Positions 15,646 to 25,038 are shown, counted from the stretch's first letter. The stretch: DNA of 44,626 bases from Streptomyces antarcticus (GCF_026627255.1 NZ_JAPNLM010000043.1:1-44626), one strand, 5' to 3'. The notes: a model not told the origin generated them from the letters alone. Program-made: numbers and translations.

Positions 15646-17020
15646 AGGTGTGCGCGTCCTGCGTCAGCGCGTACCGCTTCACGTACGCGCCGAGGAACGC
15701 CTGCAGCGTGGCGACGGCCGGGATCGCGATCAGCGCCCCGACCGCGCCCAGCAGGGCGGTGCCCGCGATGACCGAGCCGAAGGCCACCGCCGGGTGGATG
15801 TCCACGGTCTTCGAGGTCAGCTTCGGCTGGAGGACGTAGTTCTCGAACTGCTGGTAGACCACCACGAACCCGAGTACGTACAGCGCGTACCAGGGGTTGA
15901 CCGTGAAGGCGATCAGCATCGGCAGCGCACCCGCGAGGTAGGTGCCGATGGTGGGGATGAACTGGGAGACCAGCCCCACCCACACCGCGAGCGCCGGCGC
16001 GTACGGCACACCGAGGATCGCCAGCAGGATGTAGTGCGCGACGCCTGAGATCAGCGCCATCAGCCCGCGCGAGTAGAGGTAGCCGCCCGTCTTGGCGACG
16101 GCGATCTCCCAGGCCCGCAGCACCTCGGCCTGCTTCGCGGGCGGCAGTACGGAGCACAGCGCGCGCCGCAGCCGCGGCCCGTCGGCGGCGAAGTAGAAGG
16201 AGAACAGCCCGACCGTCAGCAGCTGGAAGAGCCCGCCGAGCACCGTGGCGGACACGTCGAGCACCCCGCTGGCACTGTTCTGCACGTACTTCTGGAGCCA
16301 GTCGGAGTGCAGCATGCTGTCCTGGATGTCCAGGCGGGACAGCTTGGTGTGGAAGGTCGCGTTGATCGAGTCGATGACCGAGTCGAGGTAGTTCGGGAAG
16401 CTCTCGACCATCGCGACGATCTGCCCGGCGAGCATCGAGCCGAGCAGGATCAAGAAGCCCGCCGCGAAGCCGAACACCGCGAGGAACACCAGGAAGGTGG
16501 CGAATCCGCGCCGCATGCCGCGGGCCGCCATCCGGGCCACCGCAGGCTCGATCGCGAGCGCCAGGAAGAACGCGATCAGGATGTTGACCAGCAGCCCCAT
16601 CAGCTGGTGGAAGGCCCAGCTGCCGAGCTGGAAGCAGGCAACGAGGGCCAGTACGAGGACCACGGCGCGCGGCAGCCAGCGCGGCATCCGCTCGCCCGCG
16701 CCCGCCGGGACAGCGCTCGCCGGGACAGCGCCCGGAGGCGGTCCGCCGGGGCGGGCCGGATCGGCGGGCCGGGGCGGCTCCCCGGCGCCGGCGGGCCCTC
16801 CGGCCGCGGCGGATCGTGCCGGACCTCCGACCGCCGCGGATTCCGCCGCACCTCCGGCCGCCGCGGACCCTCCGGCTGCCGCAGGCCCCTCGGACGGTCC
16901 GGCCGTCGCGCCCGGCCGAGCCGCCGGTACCGCCGCGGCTGTCGTAGCCGTCACGGGCACCCCGGCAGCGGCGTCCGGGGCGCCTGCGGGCTGGTCGGTC
17001 GTCTCATCAGTCGCTGCCAC
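15593..17020 (-). CDS. AI-2E family transporter-like membrane protein
   Basis: Polytopic membrane protein of about 475 residues. After an Ala/Pro/Gly-rich, low-complexity N-terminal tail of about 110 residues with repeated AAAGG-type units, there are about eight hydrophobic segments typical of the PerM/YdiK/TqsA family (motifs FFLALAIEPAVARM, SQFIPTIGTYLAGALPM, IPAVATLQAFLG). Members export autoinducer-2 or, in other bacteria, act as sodium antiporters; the substrate here is unknown. GTG 17020 is chosen without a good ribosome site; ATG 17050 in the same frame is equally possible. It follows DUF3046 on the same strand, and the gene order with recA is usual in Streptomyces. Confidence 0.82.
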   Translation of the reverse strand: MAATDETTDQPAGAPDAAAGVPVTATTAAAVPAARPGATAGPSEGPAAAGGSAAAGGAAESAAVGGPARSAAAGGPAGAGEPPRPADPARPGGPPPGAVPASAVPAGAGERMPRWLPRAVVLVLALVACFQLGSWAFHQLMGLLVNILIAFFLALAIEPAVARMAARGMRRGFATFLVFLAVFGFAAGFLILLGSMLAGQIVAMVESFPNYLDSVIDSINATFHTKLSRLDIQDSMLHSDWLQKYVQNSASGVLDVSATVLGGLFQLLTVGLFSFYFAADGPRLRRALCSVLPPAKQAEVLRAWEIAVAKTGGYLYSRGLMALISGVAHYILLAILGVPYAPALAVWVGLVSQFIPTIGTYLAGALPMLIAFTVNPWYALYVLGFVVVYQQFENYVLQPKLTSKTVDIHPAVAFGSVIAGTALLGAVGALIAIPAVATLQAFLGAYVKRYALTQDAHTSTAASRPWSRVRLPRRR

Positions 17021-17079
17021 GCGGTCAAGTCTCGCCCACCGGCCGCCCATCCGGCGAAGCCGCGTCCGGCCGAGCGGGG

Positions 17080-17274
17080 TCAGCGCATCGAGGCGGGCAC
17101 GTCCATCGCGGAACACACCGCGCGCCACACGTCCTTGGCCTCCCAGCCCGCGTCCAGCGCCTGGTGGACGGTGCGTCCGCCCAGCTCCGTCATGACGTGG
17201 TCCCGCGCGAAGGAGTCCGCGTAGCCCGCACCGAAGTGCTCCGCCATCCGCTCCCAGAAAATCGTCAACCGCAT
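17080..17274 (-). CDS. DUF3046 protein
   Basis: Small cytosolic protein of 64 residues (MRLTIFWERMAEHFG at the start, ending AMDVPASMR). DUF3046 is found in actinobacteria next to recA; its function is not known. A GGAGG site sits just before the ATG at 17274. The much longer open frame upstream is antisense to the next gene and not used. Probably cotranscribed with the downstream membrane protein. Confidence 0.88.
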   Translation of the reverse strand: MRLTIFWERMAEHFGAGYADSFARDHVMTELGGRTVHQALDAGWEAKDVWRAVCSAMDVPASMR

Positions 17275-17355
17275 GCCTCCAGTATCCCGCCCCGGAGAGT
17301 GCACCCGCCCCGTTTGTCCCCCTCCGGCGCACCACCGCGCCCTACGGTTTCTCGC

Positions 17356-18372
17356 ATGCCTGGAGACGAAGCTCCCCCACCGGTCCACCCGGTCCACCCG
17401 GTCCACCCGGTCCACCCGGCCCCGACCGCCCCGCCGCAGGACCGGCTGGCCCGCGCCGAGCGGTTCATCTGGCTCACGGCCCGGGTGCTGGAGCAGCGGC
17501 GGTTCGCGTTCCACTTCCTCGGCGCGGACGCCGACCCCGTGGACGCCGCCCTCGGCGCCTACCTGGGCGACGACGGCGGCTACGGGCACGCGCTCGATCC
17601 GGATCTGCGCGGCCCGCTCAGCCAGCCCCTGCACACCGCGCACGCGCTGCGGGTCCTGGACGGCCTGGGCCGCTGCGGCGGGCAGCGGATCGAGCGGCTC
17701 TGCGGCCACCTGACCCGGGTCTCCACCGCGGACGGCGCCCTCCCGACCCTCGTCCCGGCCCCCCGCGGCCATCTCGCGGCCCCGTACCACCCCGCGTACG
17801 ACGACCCTCCCGGCGAGCTGCTGGCCACGGGCCCCGTCGTCGGCGTACTGCACCGCAACCGGGTCTGGCACGCCTGGCTCTTCCGGGCCACGGACTTCTG
17901 CTGGGACCGCGTCGAGGGCATGCGCCAGTCGCATCCGTACGAGGTCCAGAGCGCGGTGGCCTTCCTCGACGGCGTCCCCGACCGGCCGCGCGCGGCCGCG
18001 GCCGCGGACCGGCTGGGGCGCCTCGCGCGCGAGCGAGGGCTGGTGGTGCTCGACCCCGGGCGGCGCGCCGAGTACCCGCCGGCCCCCGGCTACGCGCCGG
18101 CCGAGCAGCTGTTCCCGCACGACTTCGCGCGGGGACCCGGTTCGCTGGCCCGCGGCTGGTTCACCGACGAGGAGGTGCGCCGCTCGCTGGACTTCCTGGC
18201 CGCGCAGCAGCAGCCGGACGGCGGCTGGCCGGTGTACCGCCGGGAGTGGGCGCCGGGCAGCTCGCTGGAGCGGCGGCCCATCGCCACCCTGGAGGCCCTG
18301 CTCACCCTGCGGGCGTACGGGCGCCTGCCGGACGGCGCCGCTACCAGCCCAGCGCCCGGACCCCCGCGGTGA
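17356..18372 (+). CDS. Hypothetical protein, alpha/alpha-toroid (prenyltransferase-like) fold
   Basis: Protein of 338 residues. The segment DGGYGHALDPDLRGP and the C-terminal AAQQQPDGGWPVYRREWAP resemble the repeats of terpene cyclase/prenyltransferase toroid proteins (QW-like motif), but no catalytic acidic motif (DxDD) is visible, so it may not be an enzyme of that type. Near the N-terminus four perfect 9-bp repeats (17380-17415) encode a V-H-P run. ATG 17356 is the first sensible start. Its last 32 bases overlap azlD on the opposite strand. Confidence 0.7.
   Translation: MPGDEAPPPVHPVHPVHPVHPAPTAPPQDRLARAERFIWLTARVLEQRRFAFHFLGADADPVDAALGAYLGDDGGYGHALDPDLRGPLSQPLHTAHALRVLDGLGRCGGQRIERLCGHLTRVSTADGALPTLVPAPRGHLAAPYHPAYDDPPGELLATGPVVGVLHRNRVWHAWLFRATDFCWDRVEGMRQSHPYEVQSAVAFLDGVPDRPRAAAAADRLGRLARERGLVVLDPGRRAEYPPAPGYAPAEQLFPHDFARGPGSLARGWFTDEEVRRSLDFLAAQQQPDGGWPVYRREWAPGSSLERRPIATLEALLTLRAYGRLPDGAATSPAPGPPR
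17380..17415. repeat. 9-bp coding microsatellite (4 copies of CCGGTCCAC)
   Basis: Four exact tandem copies of CCGGTCCAC, plus a partial fifth, give repeated Val-His-Pro residues at positions about 10-21 of the toroid-like protein. Because the unit is a multiple of three, copy-number change would not shift the frame. Confidence 0.9.
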
Positions 18373-18649
18373 CCAGCACGGCCGCGGCGACGACGACGAG
18401 GAACGGCGCCCGCAGCACCAGCGCCAGCCCGGCGGCCGCGAGCCCCGCGGCGCGGGCGTCGAGGACGAGCTCGTGCCCGGTGCTGAAGGTCTGCTGGGCG
18501 GTGAGCGCGGCGAGCAGCGCGACCGGCAGCAGGGCGGACAGGCGGCTCACCAGCGGCCGCTCCAGCGCCGCGGCGGGGACGAGGAGCCCGGCGAGCTTGA
18601 CGGCGTAGCAGCCGACGACGGTGAGCCCGATGGCGATCCAGACGTTCAC
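18341..18649 (-). CDS. azlD: AzlD family branched-chain amino acid export subunit
   Basis: Small membrane protein of 102 residues with about four hydrophobic segments (VNVWIAIGLTVVGCYAVKL in outline, LSALLPVALLAALTAQQ, ARAAGLAAAGLALVL). AzlD pairs with AzlC to form an exporter for branched-chain amino acids or their analogues. The GTG start overlaps the azlC stop as GTGA, so translation is coupled. Its 3' end overlaps the convergent neighbour by 32 bases. Confidence 0.88.
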   Translation of the reverse strand: MNVWIAIGLTVVGCYAVKLAGLLVPAAALERPLVSRLSALLPVALLAALTAQQTFSTGHELVLDARAAGLAAAGLALVLRAPFLVVVAAAVLVTAGVRALGW

Positions 18650-19344
18650 GAGCGGCGTCCCTTCATCCACAGCACCGCGGGAGCGGCGAGCGCCGCGATC
18701 AGCACGGGGACCCCGGCGGGCAGCACGGGCAGGAAGGCCAGCCCGAGGACGAGCGCGAGGGCGGCGACGGTCCGTTCGGTGGAGGTCTTGAGCATCGGCG
18801 CGAGCAGCGCCAGGAACACGGCGGGCCCGGCGGCGTCCAGGCCCCAGGCCCTGGTGTCCCCGATGGCCTCGGCGCCCAGGGCGCCCAGCAGGGTGGTGAG
18901 GTTCCACAGCACGTACAGGGTGAGCCCGGTGACGGTGAAGCCGAGCCGGGCCGACTTCCGGTCGGGCTGGGCCAGCGCCACGGCGGTGGTCTCGTCTATG
19001 ACCCAGTGCGCGGCCAGCGGCCGTACGGGCCGGGGGAACGCCAGCAGCTGGGACAGCCGCAGGCCGTAGAAGGCGTTGCGGGTGCCGAGGAAGAAGGCCC
19101 CGGCGGCCGCGGTGAACGGGTTGCCGCCCGCGGCCAGCGCCCCGACCAGGGCGAACTGCGAGGCGCCGGTGAAGACGAGCAGGCTGAGCACGCAGGCCTG
19201 GAGCGTGCTGATCCCCGCCCCGGCCGCGGTCACCCCGAAGGCGAATCCGGACAGACCGACGGCCACCCCGACCCCGAGCGCGTCCCGGACGACGGCGCCC
19301 CGCGGCTTGTCGTCGACCCCGTCGGGGGCCTCTCGTATGACCAT
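18646..19344 (-). CDS. azlC: AzlC family branched-chain amino acid export subunit
   Basis: Membrane protein of 232 residues with the AzlC signature (GVTAAGAGISTLQACVLS, FTGASQFALVGALAAGG, FLGTRNAFYGLRLSQLL) and about six hydrophobic segments. Main subunit of the AzlCD exporter. ATG 19344 has GGGAG eight bases upstream and is preferred to the GTG at 19359. An AraC-type regulator lies upstream in the same direction and may control the pair. Confidence 0.9.
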   Translation of the reverse strand: MVIREAPDGVDDKPRGAVVRDALGVGVAVGLSGFAFGVTAAGAGISTLQACVLSLLVFTGASQFALVGALAAGGNPFTAAAGAFFLGTRNAFYGLRLSQLLAFPRPVRPLAAHWVIDETTAVALAQPDRKSARLGFTVTGLTLYVLWNLTTLLGALGAEAIGDTRAWGLDAAGPAVFLALLAPMLKTSTERTVAALALVLGLAFLPVLPAGVPVLIAALAAPAVLWMKGRRS

Positions 19345-19434
19345 CTGATGTTCTCCCACGCCGCGAAGGTACGCAGGGAGGGCCGGTCCGGTCTTGTACG
19401 TTCTTGCGCGCTCGACCCGGGTCCCGGATCCCCG

Positions 19435-19538
19435 GCGGACCCTGCCGACGCGCCTGCCCGGCGGACCCTGCCGACGCGCCTGCCCGACGCGCCTGCCCGG
19501 CGGACTCGCCCGGCGCGCCTGCCCGGCGGGCCTACCCG
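19435..19538. repeat. Second 13-bp tandem repeat array
   Basis: Eight units of 13 bp run head to tail from 19435 to 19538, alternating GCGGACCCTGCCG and ACGCGCCTGCCCG types with later variants. The array lies between azlC and araC and its end overlaps the last seven bases of araC. It shares the core CCTGCnnGAC and the 13-bp period with the array at 11297-11408. Confidence 0.85.
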
Positions 19539-20368
19539 GCGGCCCGCCCCCGCCGGTACGCGCCCGGGGGCACCCCCACGATCCGGGTGAAGTGCCGGTT
19601 CAGGTGCGGCTGGTCGGTGAAGCCGACGGCGACCGCCGCCTCCGCCGGCGGGGTCCCCGCGTCCAGCAGCCGGCGCGCCCGCCGGACCCTGGCGTCGGTC
19701 AGCCAGGTGTGCGGCGGCATCCCGTACCGCTCCCGGAAGGCCCGCAGCAGGGCGAACGGACTCGTCCCCAGACCGGCTGCCAGCTGCTCCAGCGAGGGCG
19801 GATCCGCCATCCGCTCCTCCAGCACGGCCCGCGCGGCCGCCGCGTCGGCGGCGCCCGCCCCGCGGACCGTACGCGGCGGCAGCGGGCCCGCGTGCCGGCC
19901 GAGCATCCGCGCCACCACGCCCCGCAGCAGGGTGTCGGCGGCCAGCGCGTTCCCCGCCTCGGCGGCCCGGTGCACGTCGGCGATCGCCCGCGAACCCTCC
20001 GGGTCGGTGACCATGTCGGCGGTGAAACCGGGGGTTCCGCGCAGCGTCCCGATCTCGGCGGCGACCTCGCCGATCAGCTCGCGGGAGGGATAGAGCGTGG
20101 AGTACGCCCACCCCTCCGGCACCCCGGCCCGCGCGGTGTGCGCGACCTCGGGGTTGATCAGGACCACGCTCCCCGGCCCGGCCCGCAGGGTGCCGCCCGG
20201 CAGCCCGATCTCCTCGACGCCGCCGGTGACGGCCGCGATGACGTACCCGTCGTGGGCGTGGCGCGGGAAGGTGTGGCGGACGTAGCGGGCACGCAGCAGG
20301 TCCAGCCCGGGCAGCTCCGGGTACCGCCAGTGCCGCGCCCACTCGCGGCGGTCCTCGTCCGTCCCCAT
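19532..20368 (-). CDS. AraC family transcriptional regulator
   Basis: Regulator of 278 residues: an N-terminal cupin-like sensing domain (FPRHAHDGYVIAAVTGGVEE, PGSVVLINPEVAHTA) and two C-terminal AraC helix-turn-helices (LEQLAAGLGTSPFALLRAFRE, AEAAVAVGFTDQPHLNRHFTRI). AraC regulators next to azlCD are common and likely sense an amino acid or analogue. ATG 20368 is divergent from lhr with 80 bases between. Confidence 0.9.
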   Translation of the reverse strand: MGTDEDRREWARHWRYPELPGLDLLRARYVRHTFPRHAHDGYVIAAVTGGVEEIGLPGGTLRAGPGSVVLINPEVAHTARAGVPEGWAYSTLYPSRELIGEVAAEIGTLRGTPGFTADMVTDPEGSRAIADVHRAAEAGNALAADTLLRGVVARMLGRHAGPLPPRTVRGAGAADAAAARAVLEERMADPPSLEQLAAGLGTSPFALLRAFRERYGMPPHTWLTDARVRRARRLLDAGTPPAEAAVAVGFTDQPHLNRHFTRIVGVPPGAYRRGRAAG

Positions 20369-20419
20369 CCCCCCATTCTGCGCCCCGCCGCGGACCGGCG
20401 TTTCCCCAGGTCCGGACCG

Positions 20420-20442
20420 TTGTCAGTGCCGGGGTGCAGGAT
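20420..20442 (+). promoter_or_regulatory. PafBC-like damage promoter of lhr
   Basis: TTGTCAGTG (20420-20428), an 8-base spacer and CAGGAT (20437-20442) match the recA-type damage promoter except for C in place of the first T of the -10. The expected start point is at about 20449, the A of the lhr ATG, predicting a leaderless mRNA. Confidence 0.65.
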
Positions 20443-20448
20443 GGGGAC

Positions 20449-23400
20449 ATGGTCGGCTCCGCGCTCGAATCGTTCTCCCCCGCGACCCGCTCCTGGTTCA
20501 CGGGGGCCTTCGCCCTGCCCACCGCCGCCCAGGAGGGCGCGTGGCGGGCGATCGCCGAGGGCTCGGACGTGCTCGTCGTGGCGCCCACCGGATCGGGCAA
20601 GACGCTGGCCGCCTTCCTCGCCGCCCTCGACCAGCTCGCCTCGACCCCGCCGCCGGCCGAACCGAAGAAGCGCTGCCGGGTGCTGTACGTGTCGCCCCTG
20701 AAGGCGCTGGCCGTGGACGTCGAGCGCAACCTGCGCAGCCCGCTGACCGGCATCCGCCAGGAGTCCGTACGGATCGGCCTGCCCGAACCCGAGATCCGCG
20801 TCGGGATCCGCTCGGGGGACACCCCGCCCGCCGAGCGGCGCTCGCTGGCCGTCCGCCCGCCGGACATCCTCATCACCACGCCCGAGTCGCTGTTCCTGAT
20901 GCTGACCTCGGCCGCCCGGGACGCCCTGGCCGGCATCGAGACGGTGATCCTGGACGAGGTGCACGCCGTCGCCGGCACCAAGCGCGGCGCGCACCTCGCC
21001 CTGTCCCTGGAGCGGCTGGACGAGCTGCTGCCGCGCCCCGCGCGCCGGATCGGGCTCTCCGCGACGGTCCGCCCGGTGGACGAGGTGGCCCGGTACCTGG
21101 CGCCGCGGGGCAAGGTGGAGATCGTCCAGCCGCCGTCCACCAAGGAGTTCGACCTGTCGGTGGTCGTGCCGGTGCAGGACATGGGCGAATTGGGCGGCTC
21201 CCCGGCCACGGAGGGGCGCGAGGGCGGGGACAAGCCGTCCATCTGGCCCCACGTGGAGGAGCGGATCGCCGACCTCGTCCAGGCCCACCGCTCGACGATC
21301 GTGTTCGCCAACTCCCGCCGGCTCGCCGAGCGGCTCTGCAACCGGCTCAACGAGATCGCGTACGAGCGCGCCACGGGCGAGCAGCTCCCCGAGGGCTCGC
21401 CCCCGGCCGAGATCATGGCCCAGTCGGGCGCCTCCCACGGCGCCCCGCCGCTGCTGGCCCGCGCGCACCACGGTTCGGTGTCCAAGGAGCAGCGGGCCCT
21501 GGTGGAGGAGGACCTGAAGGCGGGCCGGCTGCCCGCCGTGGTCGCCACCTCCAGCCTGGAACTGGGCATCGACATGGGCGCCGTGGACCTGGTGGTGCAG
21601 GTGGAGTCTCCGCCCTCGGTGGCCTCCGGGCTCCAGCGCGTGGGCCGCGCCGGCCACCAGGTGGGCGCGGTGTCCACCGGCGTGGTCTTCCCCAAGTACC
21701 GGGGCGACCTCGTGCAGGCCGCCGTGGTCACCGAGCGGATGCGCACCGGTTCGATCGAGTCCCTCCGCATCCCCTCCAACCCGCTCGACGTCCTGGCGCA
21801 GCAGCTCGTCGCGATGACCGCGATGGACACCTGGCAGGTCGACGACCTGATCGCGCTGGTGCGGCGGGCGGCGCCGTTCGCGGCGCTGCCCGAGTCGGCG
21901 TTCACAGCAGTGCTGGACATGCTGGCGGGCCGCTACCCGTCGGACGCGTTCGCCGAGCTGCGGCCGCGCGTGGTGTGGGACCGGGTGGCCGGGACGGTCA
22001 CCGGGCGGCCCGGGGCCCAGCGCCTCGCGGTCACCTCCGGCGGCACTATCCCGGACCGCGGCCTCTTCGGCGTCTTCCTCGCGGGGTCGGACCCGAAGAA
22101 GGGCGGCGGCCGGGTCGGCGAGTTGGACGAGGAGATGGTGTACGAGTCCCGCGTCGGGGACGTGTTCACCCTGGGCACCACGACGTGGCGGATCGAGGAC
22201 ATCACCCGCGACCGGGTCCTGGTCACCCCGGCTCCCGGGGTGCCGGGCCGGCTGCCGTTCTGGAAGGGCGACCAGCTGGGCCGCCCGCTGGAGCTGGGCC
22301 GCGCGGTCGGCGCGTTCCTGCGCGAGCTGGGCGCCCTCTCCGGCGAGGACGCCCGGCTACGGCTGCTGGCGGCCGGCCTGGACGCCTGGGCCGCGGAGAA
22401 CCTCCTGGCGTACCTGGCCGAGCAGCGCGAGGCCTGCGGGCACGTACCGGACGACCGGACCATCCTCGTGGAGCGCTTCCGCGACGAGCTGGGCGACTGG
22501 CGGGTCGTCGTCCACTCCCCGTTCGGCGCGCCGGTGCACGCCCCGTGGGCGCTGGCCCTCAGTGCCCGCCTCGCCGAGAAGTACGGCATGGACGCGCAGG
22601 TCATGCACGCCGACGACGGTATCGTGCTGCGCCTGCCGGACGCCGACCTGCTGTCCATGGACCTCCTGGACCACGACCCTGCGGGAACGCCGGCCTTCGA
22701 GTTCGACGACGAGCAGGCCCCGCTGGGCGCCGCCGACGTCGTCCTCGACCGCGGCGACGTCAACCAGATCGTCACCGACCAGGTCGGCGGCTCGGCGCTG
22801 TTCGCCTCCCGCTTCCGCGAGTGCGCGGCCCGCGCCCTGCTGCTGCCGCGGCGCAGCCCCGGCAAGCGCACCCCGCTGTGGCAGCAGCGCCAGCGCGCGT
22901 CCCAGCTGCTCCAGGTGGCTTCCGAGTTCGGATCCTTCCCGATCGTGCTGGAAGCCGTACGGGAATGCCTCCAGGACGTCTTCGACGTGCCCGGCCTGAC
23001 CGAGCTGATGGGCGACATCGAGGCCCGGCGGGTCCGCCTCGTCGAGGTCACCACCCCGGAACCCTCCCCGTTCGCCCGCTCCCTCCTCTTCGGGTACGTC
23101 GCGCAGTTCCTGTACGAGGGCGACTCGCCCCTCGCCGAGCGCCGGGCGGCCGCGCTGTCGCTGGACTCCCGGCTGCTGGCCGAACTGCTGGGCCAGGCCG
23201 AGCTGCGCGAACTGCTCGACGCGCAGGTGCTGGAGGAGCTGGAGCGGGAGCTCCAGTGGCTCACCGAGGACCGCCGGGCGAAGGACGCCGAGTCGGTCGC
23301 CGACCTGCTGCGCCTGCTGGGCCCCCTCACCGGCGCCGAGCTGGCCGAGCGCGGCGCTGATCCGGCCTGGGCCGCCGCCCTGTCCGCGGCCCGGCGCGCG

Positions 23401-25038
23401 ATCTCCGTCCGGATCGGCGGACAGGACCACTGGGCCGCGATCGAGGACGCGGGCCGGCTGCGGGACGCCCTGGGCACGGCGCTGCCGGTCGGTGTCCCGG
23501 AGGCGTTCACGGAGCCGGTCAAGGACCCCCTCGGGGACCTCCTCGCCCGGTACGCCCGCACCCACGGGCCGTTCACGACGGCCGCCGCGGCCGCCCGCTT
23601 CGGCCTGGGCGCGGCGGTCACCGAGGGCGCGCTCCACCGGCTCGCGGCGGCCGGCCGGGTGGTCCAGGGAGAGTTCCACCCGGCGGGCATCGGCCAGGAG
23701 TGGTGCGACGCGACGGTGCTGCGACGGCTCCGCCGCCGCTCCCTGGCCGCGCTCCGCCAGGAACTGGAACCGGTGCCGCCGGACTCGCTGGCCACGTTCC
23801 TCCCGCAGTGGCAGCACGTGGGCGGCGCCCTGCGCGGCATCGACGGCCTGGCCCGGGCGGTGGAACAGCTCCAGGGCGCCCCGGTACCGGCGTCCGCCCT
23901 GGAGCGCCTGATCCTGCCCTCCCGGGTCGCGGGATACTCCCCCGCCCTGCTGGACGACCTGACCACCACCGGCGAGGTCGTCTGGGCGGGCGCCGGGGCC
24001 CTCCCGGGCAAGGACGGCTGGATCTCGCTCTACCTGGCCGACGCGGCCCCCCTGCTCCTGCCCCAGCCGCACCCCCTGGAGCTCGGCCCGCTCCACCAGG
24101 CGGTCCTGGACTCCCTCGCCGGGGGGTACGGGCTGTTCTTCCGCCAGATCACCGACTCCGTCCGGGCCGGCCACCCGGAGGCGTCGGACCTGGCCCTGTC
24201 CGAGGTGCTGTGGGACCTGGCCTGGTCGGGCCGGCTGACGAACGACACCCTGGCCCCGCTGCGCTCCCTGCTGGGTTCAGGCCGCACGGCGGGCGCGACG
24301 GCCCACCGCGCCCGCCGGACCGTCCCGCGCGGCCGGTACGGCACCCTGAGCGCGACCGTGTCCCGGACCGGCCCGCCGACCGTGTCGGGCCGCTGGTCCC
24401 TCCTGCCCCTCCGGGCCCCCGACCCCACCCACCGCGCCCACGCCCTGGCCCGCACCCTGCTGGACCGCCACGGAGTCGTCACCCGCGGAGCGGTGGCGGC
24501 CGAAGGCGTGGAGGGCGGTTTCAGCGCGGTCTACCGCATCCTGGCGGCCTTCGAGGACAGCGGCCAGGCCCGCCGGGGGTACGTGGTGGAAGGACTCGGA
24601 GCCGCGCAGTTCGCGATGGACGGCGCGGTGGACCGGCTCCGGGCCGCCGAGCGCACCCCGCCCCCGCTGGCGGCGGTGGTCCTGGCCGCCGCCGACCCCG
24701 CGAACGCCTACGGCGCCGCCCTGCCCTGGCCGGAGCCCCCGGTCGGCGCCACCCACAAGCCGGGCCGCAAGGCGGGCTCGCTGGTGGTGCTGGTCGACGG
24801 GGAACTCACCCTGTATCTGGAGCGCGGCGGCAAGACCCTCCTCGCCTGGCCCCCGCCGGACGATCCCCGCCTCACGTCGGCGGTCGCGGCCCTGGCGGGC
24901 GCCTGCCGCGCGGGCACCATCCCCGCCCTGACGGTGGAGCGCGTCAACGCGGCCGCCTCCCTGACCTCCCCGTACGGCCCGCCCCTGGAAGCCTCCGGCT
25001 TCCACGCCACCCCCCGGGGCCTGCGCCTGCGCACCTGA
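20449..25038 (+). CDS. lhr: Large helicase-related protein Lhr
   Basis: Superfamily 2 DNA/RNA helicase of 1529 residues, the usual size of actinobacterial Lhr. Walker A is APTGSGKT (about 45-52), Walker B DEVH (169-172), motif III GLSATV, and motif VI QRVGRAGHQ. The C-terminal half carries the Lhr winged-helix and beta-barrel region and a long extension that in mycobacteria forms an oligomerising, uracil-glycosylase-associated part. Mycobacterial Lhr is a 3'-5' translocase induced by DNA damage. ATG 20449 is chosen over GTG 20434 because it has an upstream AGGATGGGG and coincides with the predicted transcript start. Confidence 0.95.
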   Translation: MVGSALESFSPATRSWFTGAFALPTAAQEGAWRAIAEGSDVLVVAPTGSGKTLAAFLAALDQLASTPPPAEPKKRCRVLYVSPLKALAVDVERNLRSPLTGIRQESVRIGLPEPEIRVGIRSGDTPPAERRSLAVRPPDILITTPESLFLMLTSAARDALAGIETVILDEVHAVAGTKRGAHLALSLERLDELLPRPARRIGLSATVRPVDEVARYLAPRGKVEIVQPPSTKEFDLSVVVPVQDMGELGGSPATEGREGGDKPSIWPHVEERIADLVQAHRSTIVFANSRRLAERLCNRLNEIAYERATGEQLPEGSPPAEIMAQSGASHGAPPLLARAHHGSVSKEQRALVEEDLKAGRLPAVVATSSLELGIDMGAVDLVVQVESPPSVASGLQRVGRAGHQVGAVSTGVVFPKYRGDLVQAAVVTERMRTGSIESLRIPSNPLDVLAQQLVAMTAMDTWQVDDLIALVRRAAPFAALPESAFTAVLDMLAGRYPSDAFAELRPRVVWDRVAGTVTGRPGAQRLAVTSGGTIPDRGLFGVFLAGSDPKKGGGRVGELDEEMVYESRVGDVFTLGTTTWRIEDITRDRVLVTPAPGVPGRLPFWKGDQLGRPLELGRAVGAFLRELGALSGEDARLRLLAAGLDAWAAENLLAYLAEQREACGHVPDDRTILVERFRDELGDWRVVVHSPFGAPVHAPWALALSARLAEKYGMDAQVMHADDGIVLRLPDADLLSMDLLDHDPAGTPAFEFDDEQAPLGAADVVLDRGDVNQIVTDQVGGSALFASRFRECAARALLLPRRSPGKRTPLWQQRQRASQLLQVASEFGSFPIVLEAVRECLQDVFDVPGLTELMGDIEARRVRLVEVTTPEPSPFARSLLFGYVAQFLYEGDSPLAERRAAALSLDSRLLAELLGQAELRELLDAQVLEELERELQWLTEDRRAKDAESVADLLRLLGPLTGAELAERGADPAWAAALSAARRAISVRIGGQDHWAAIEDAGRLRDALGTALPVGVPEAFTEPVKDPLGDLLARYARTHGPFTTAAAAARFGLGAAVTEGALHRLAAAGRVVQGEFHPAGIGQEWCDATVLRRLRRRSLAALRQELEPVPPDSLATFLPQWQHVGGALRGIDGLARAVEQLQGAPVPASALERLILPSRVAGYSPALLDDLTTTGEVVWAGAGALPGKDGWISLYLADAAPLLLPQPHPLELGPLHQAVLDSLAGGYGLFFRQITDSVRAGHPEASDLALSEVLWDLAWSGRLTNDTLAPLRSLLGSGRTAGATAHRARRTVPRGRYGTLSATVSRTGPPTVSGRWSLLPLRAPDPTHRAHALARTLLDRHGVVTRGAVAAEGVEGGFSAVYRILAAFEDSGQARRGYVVEGLGAAQFAMDGAVDRLRAAERTPPPLAAVVLAAADPANAYGAALPWPEPPVGATHKPGRKAGSLVVLVDGELTLYLERGGKTLLAWPPPDDPRLTSAVAALAGACRAGTIPALTVERVNAAASLTSPYGPPLEASGFHATPRGLRLRT

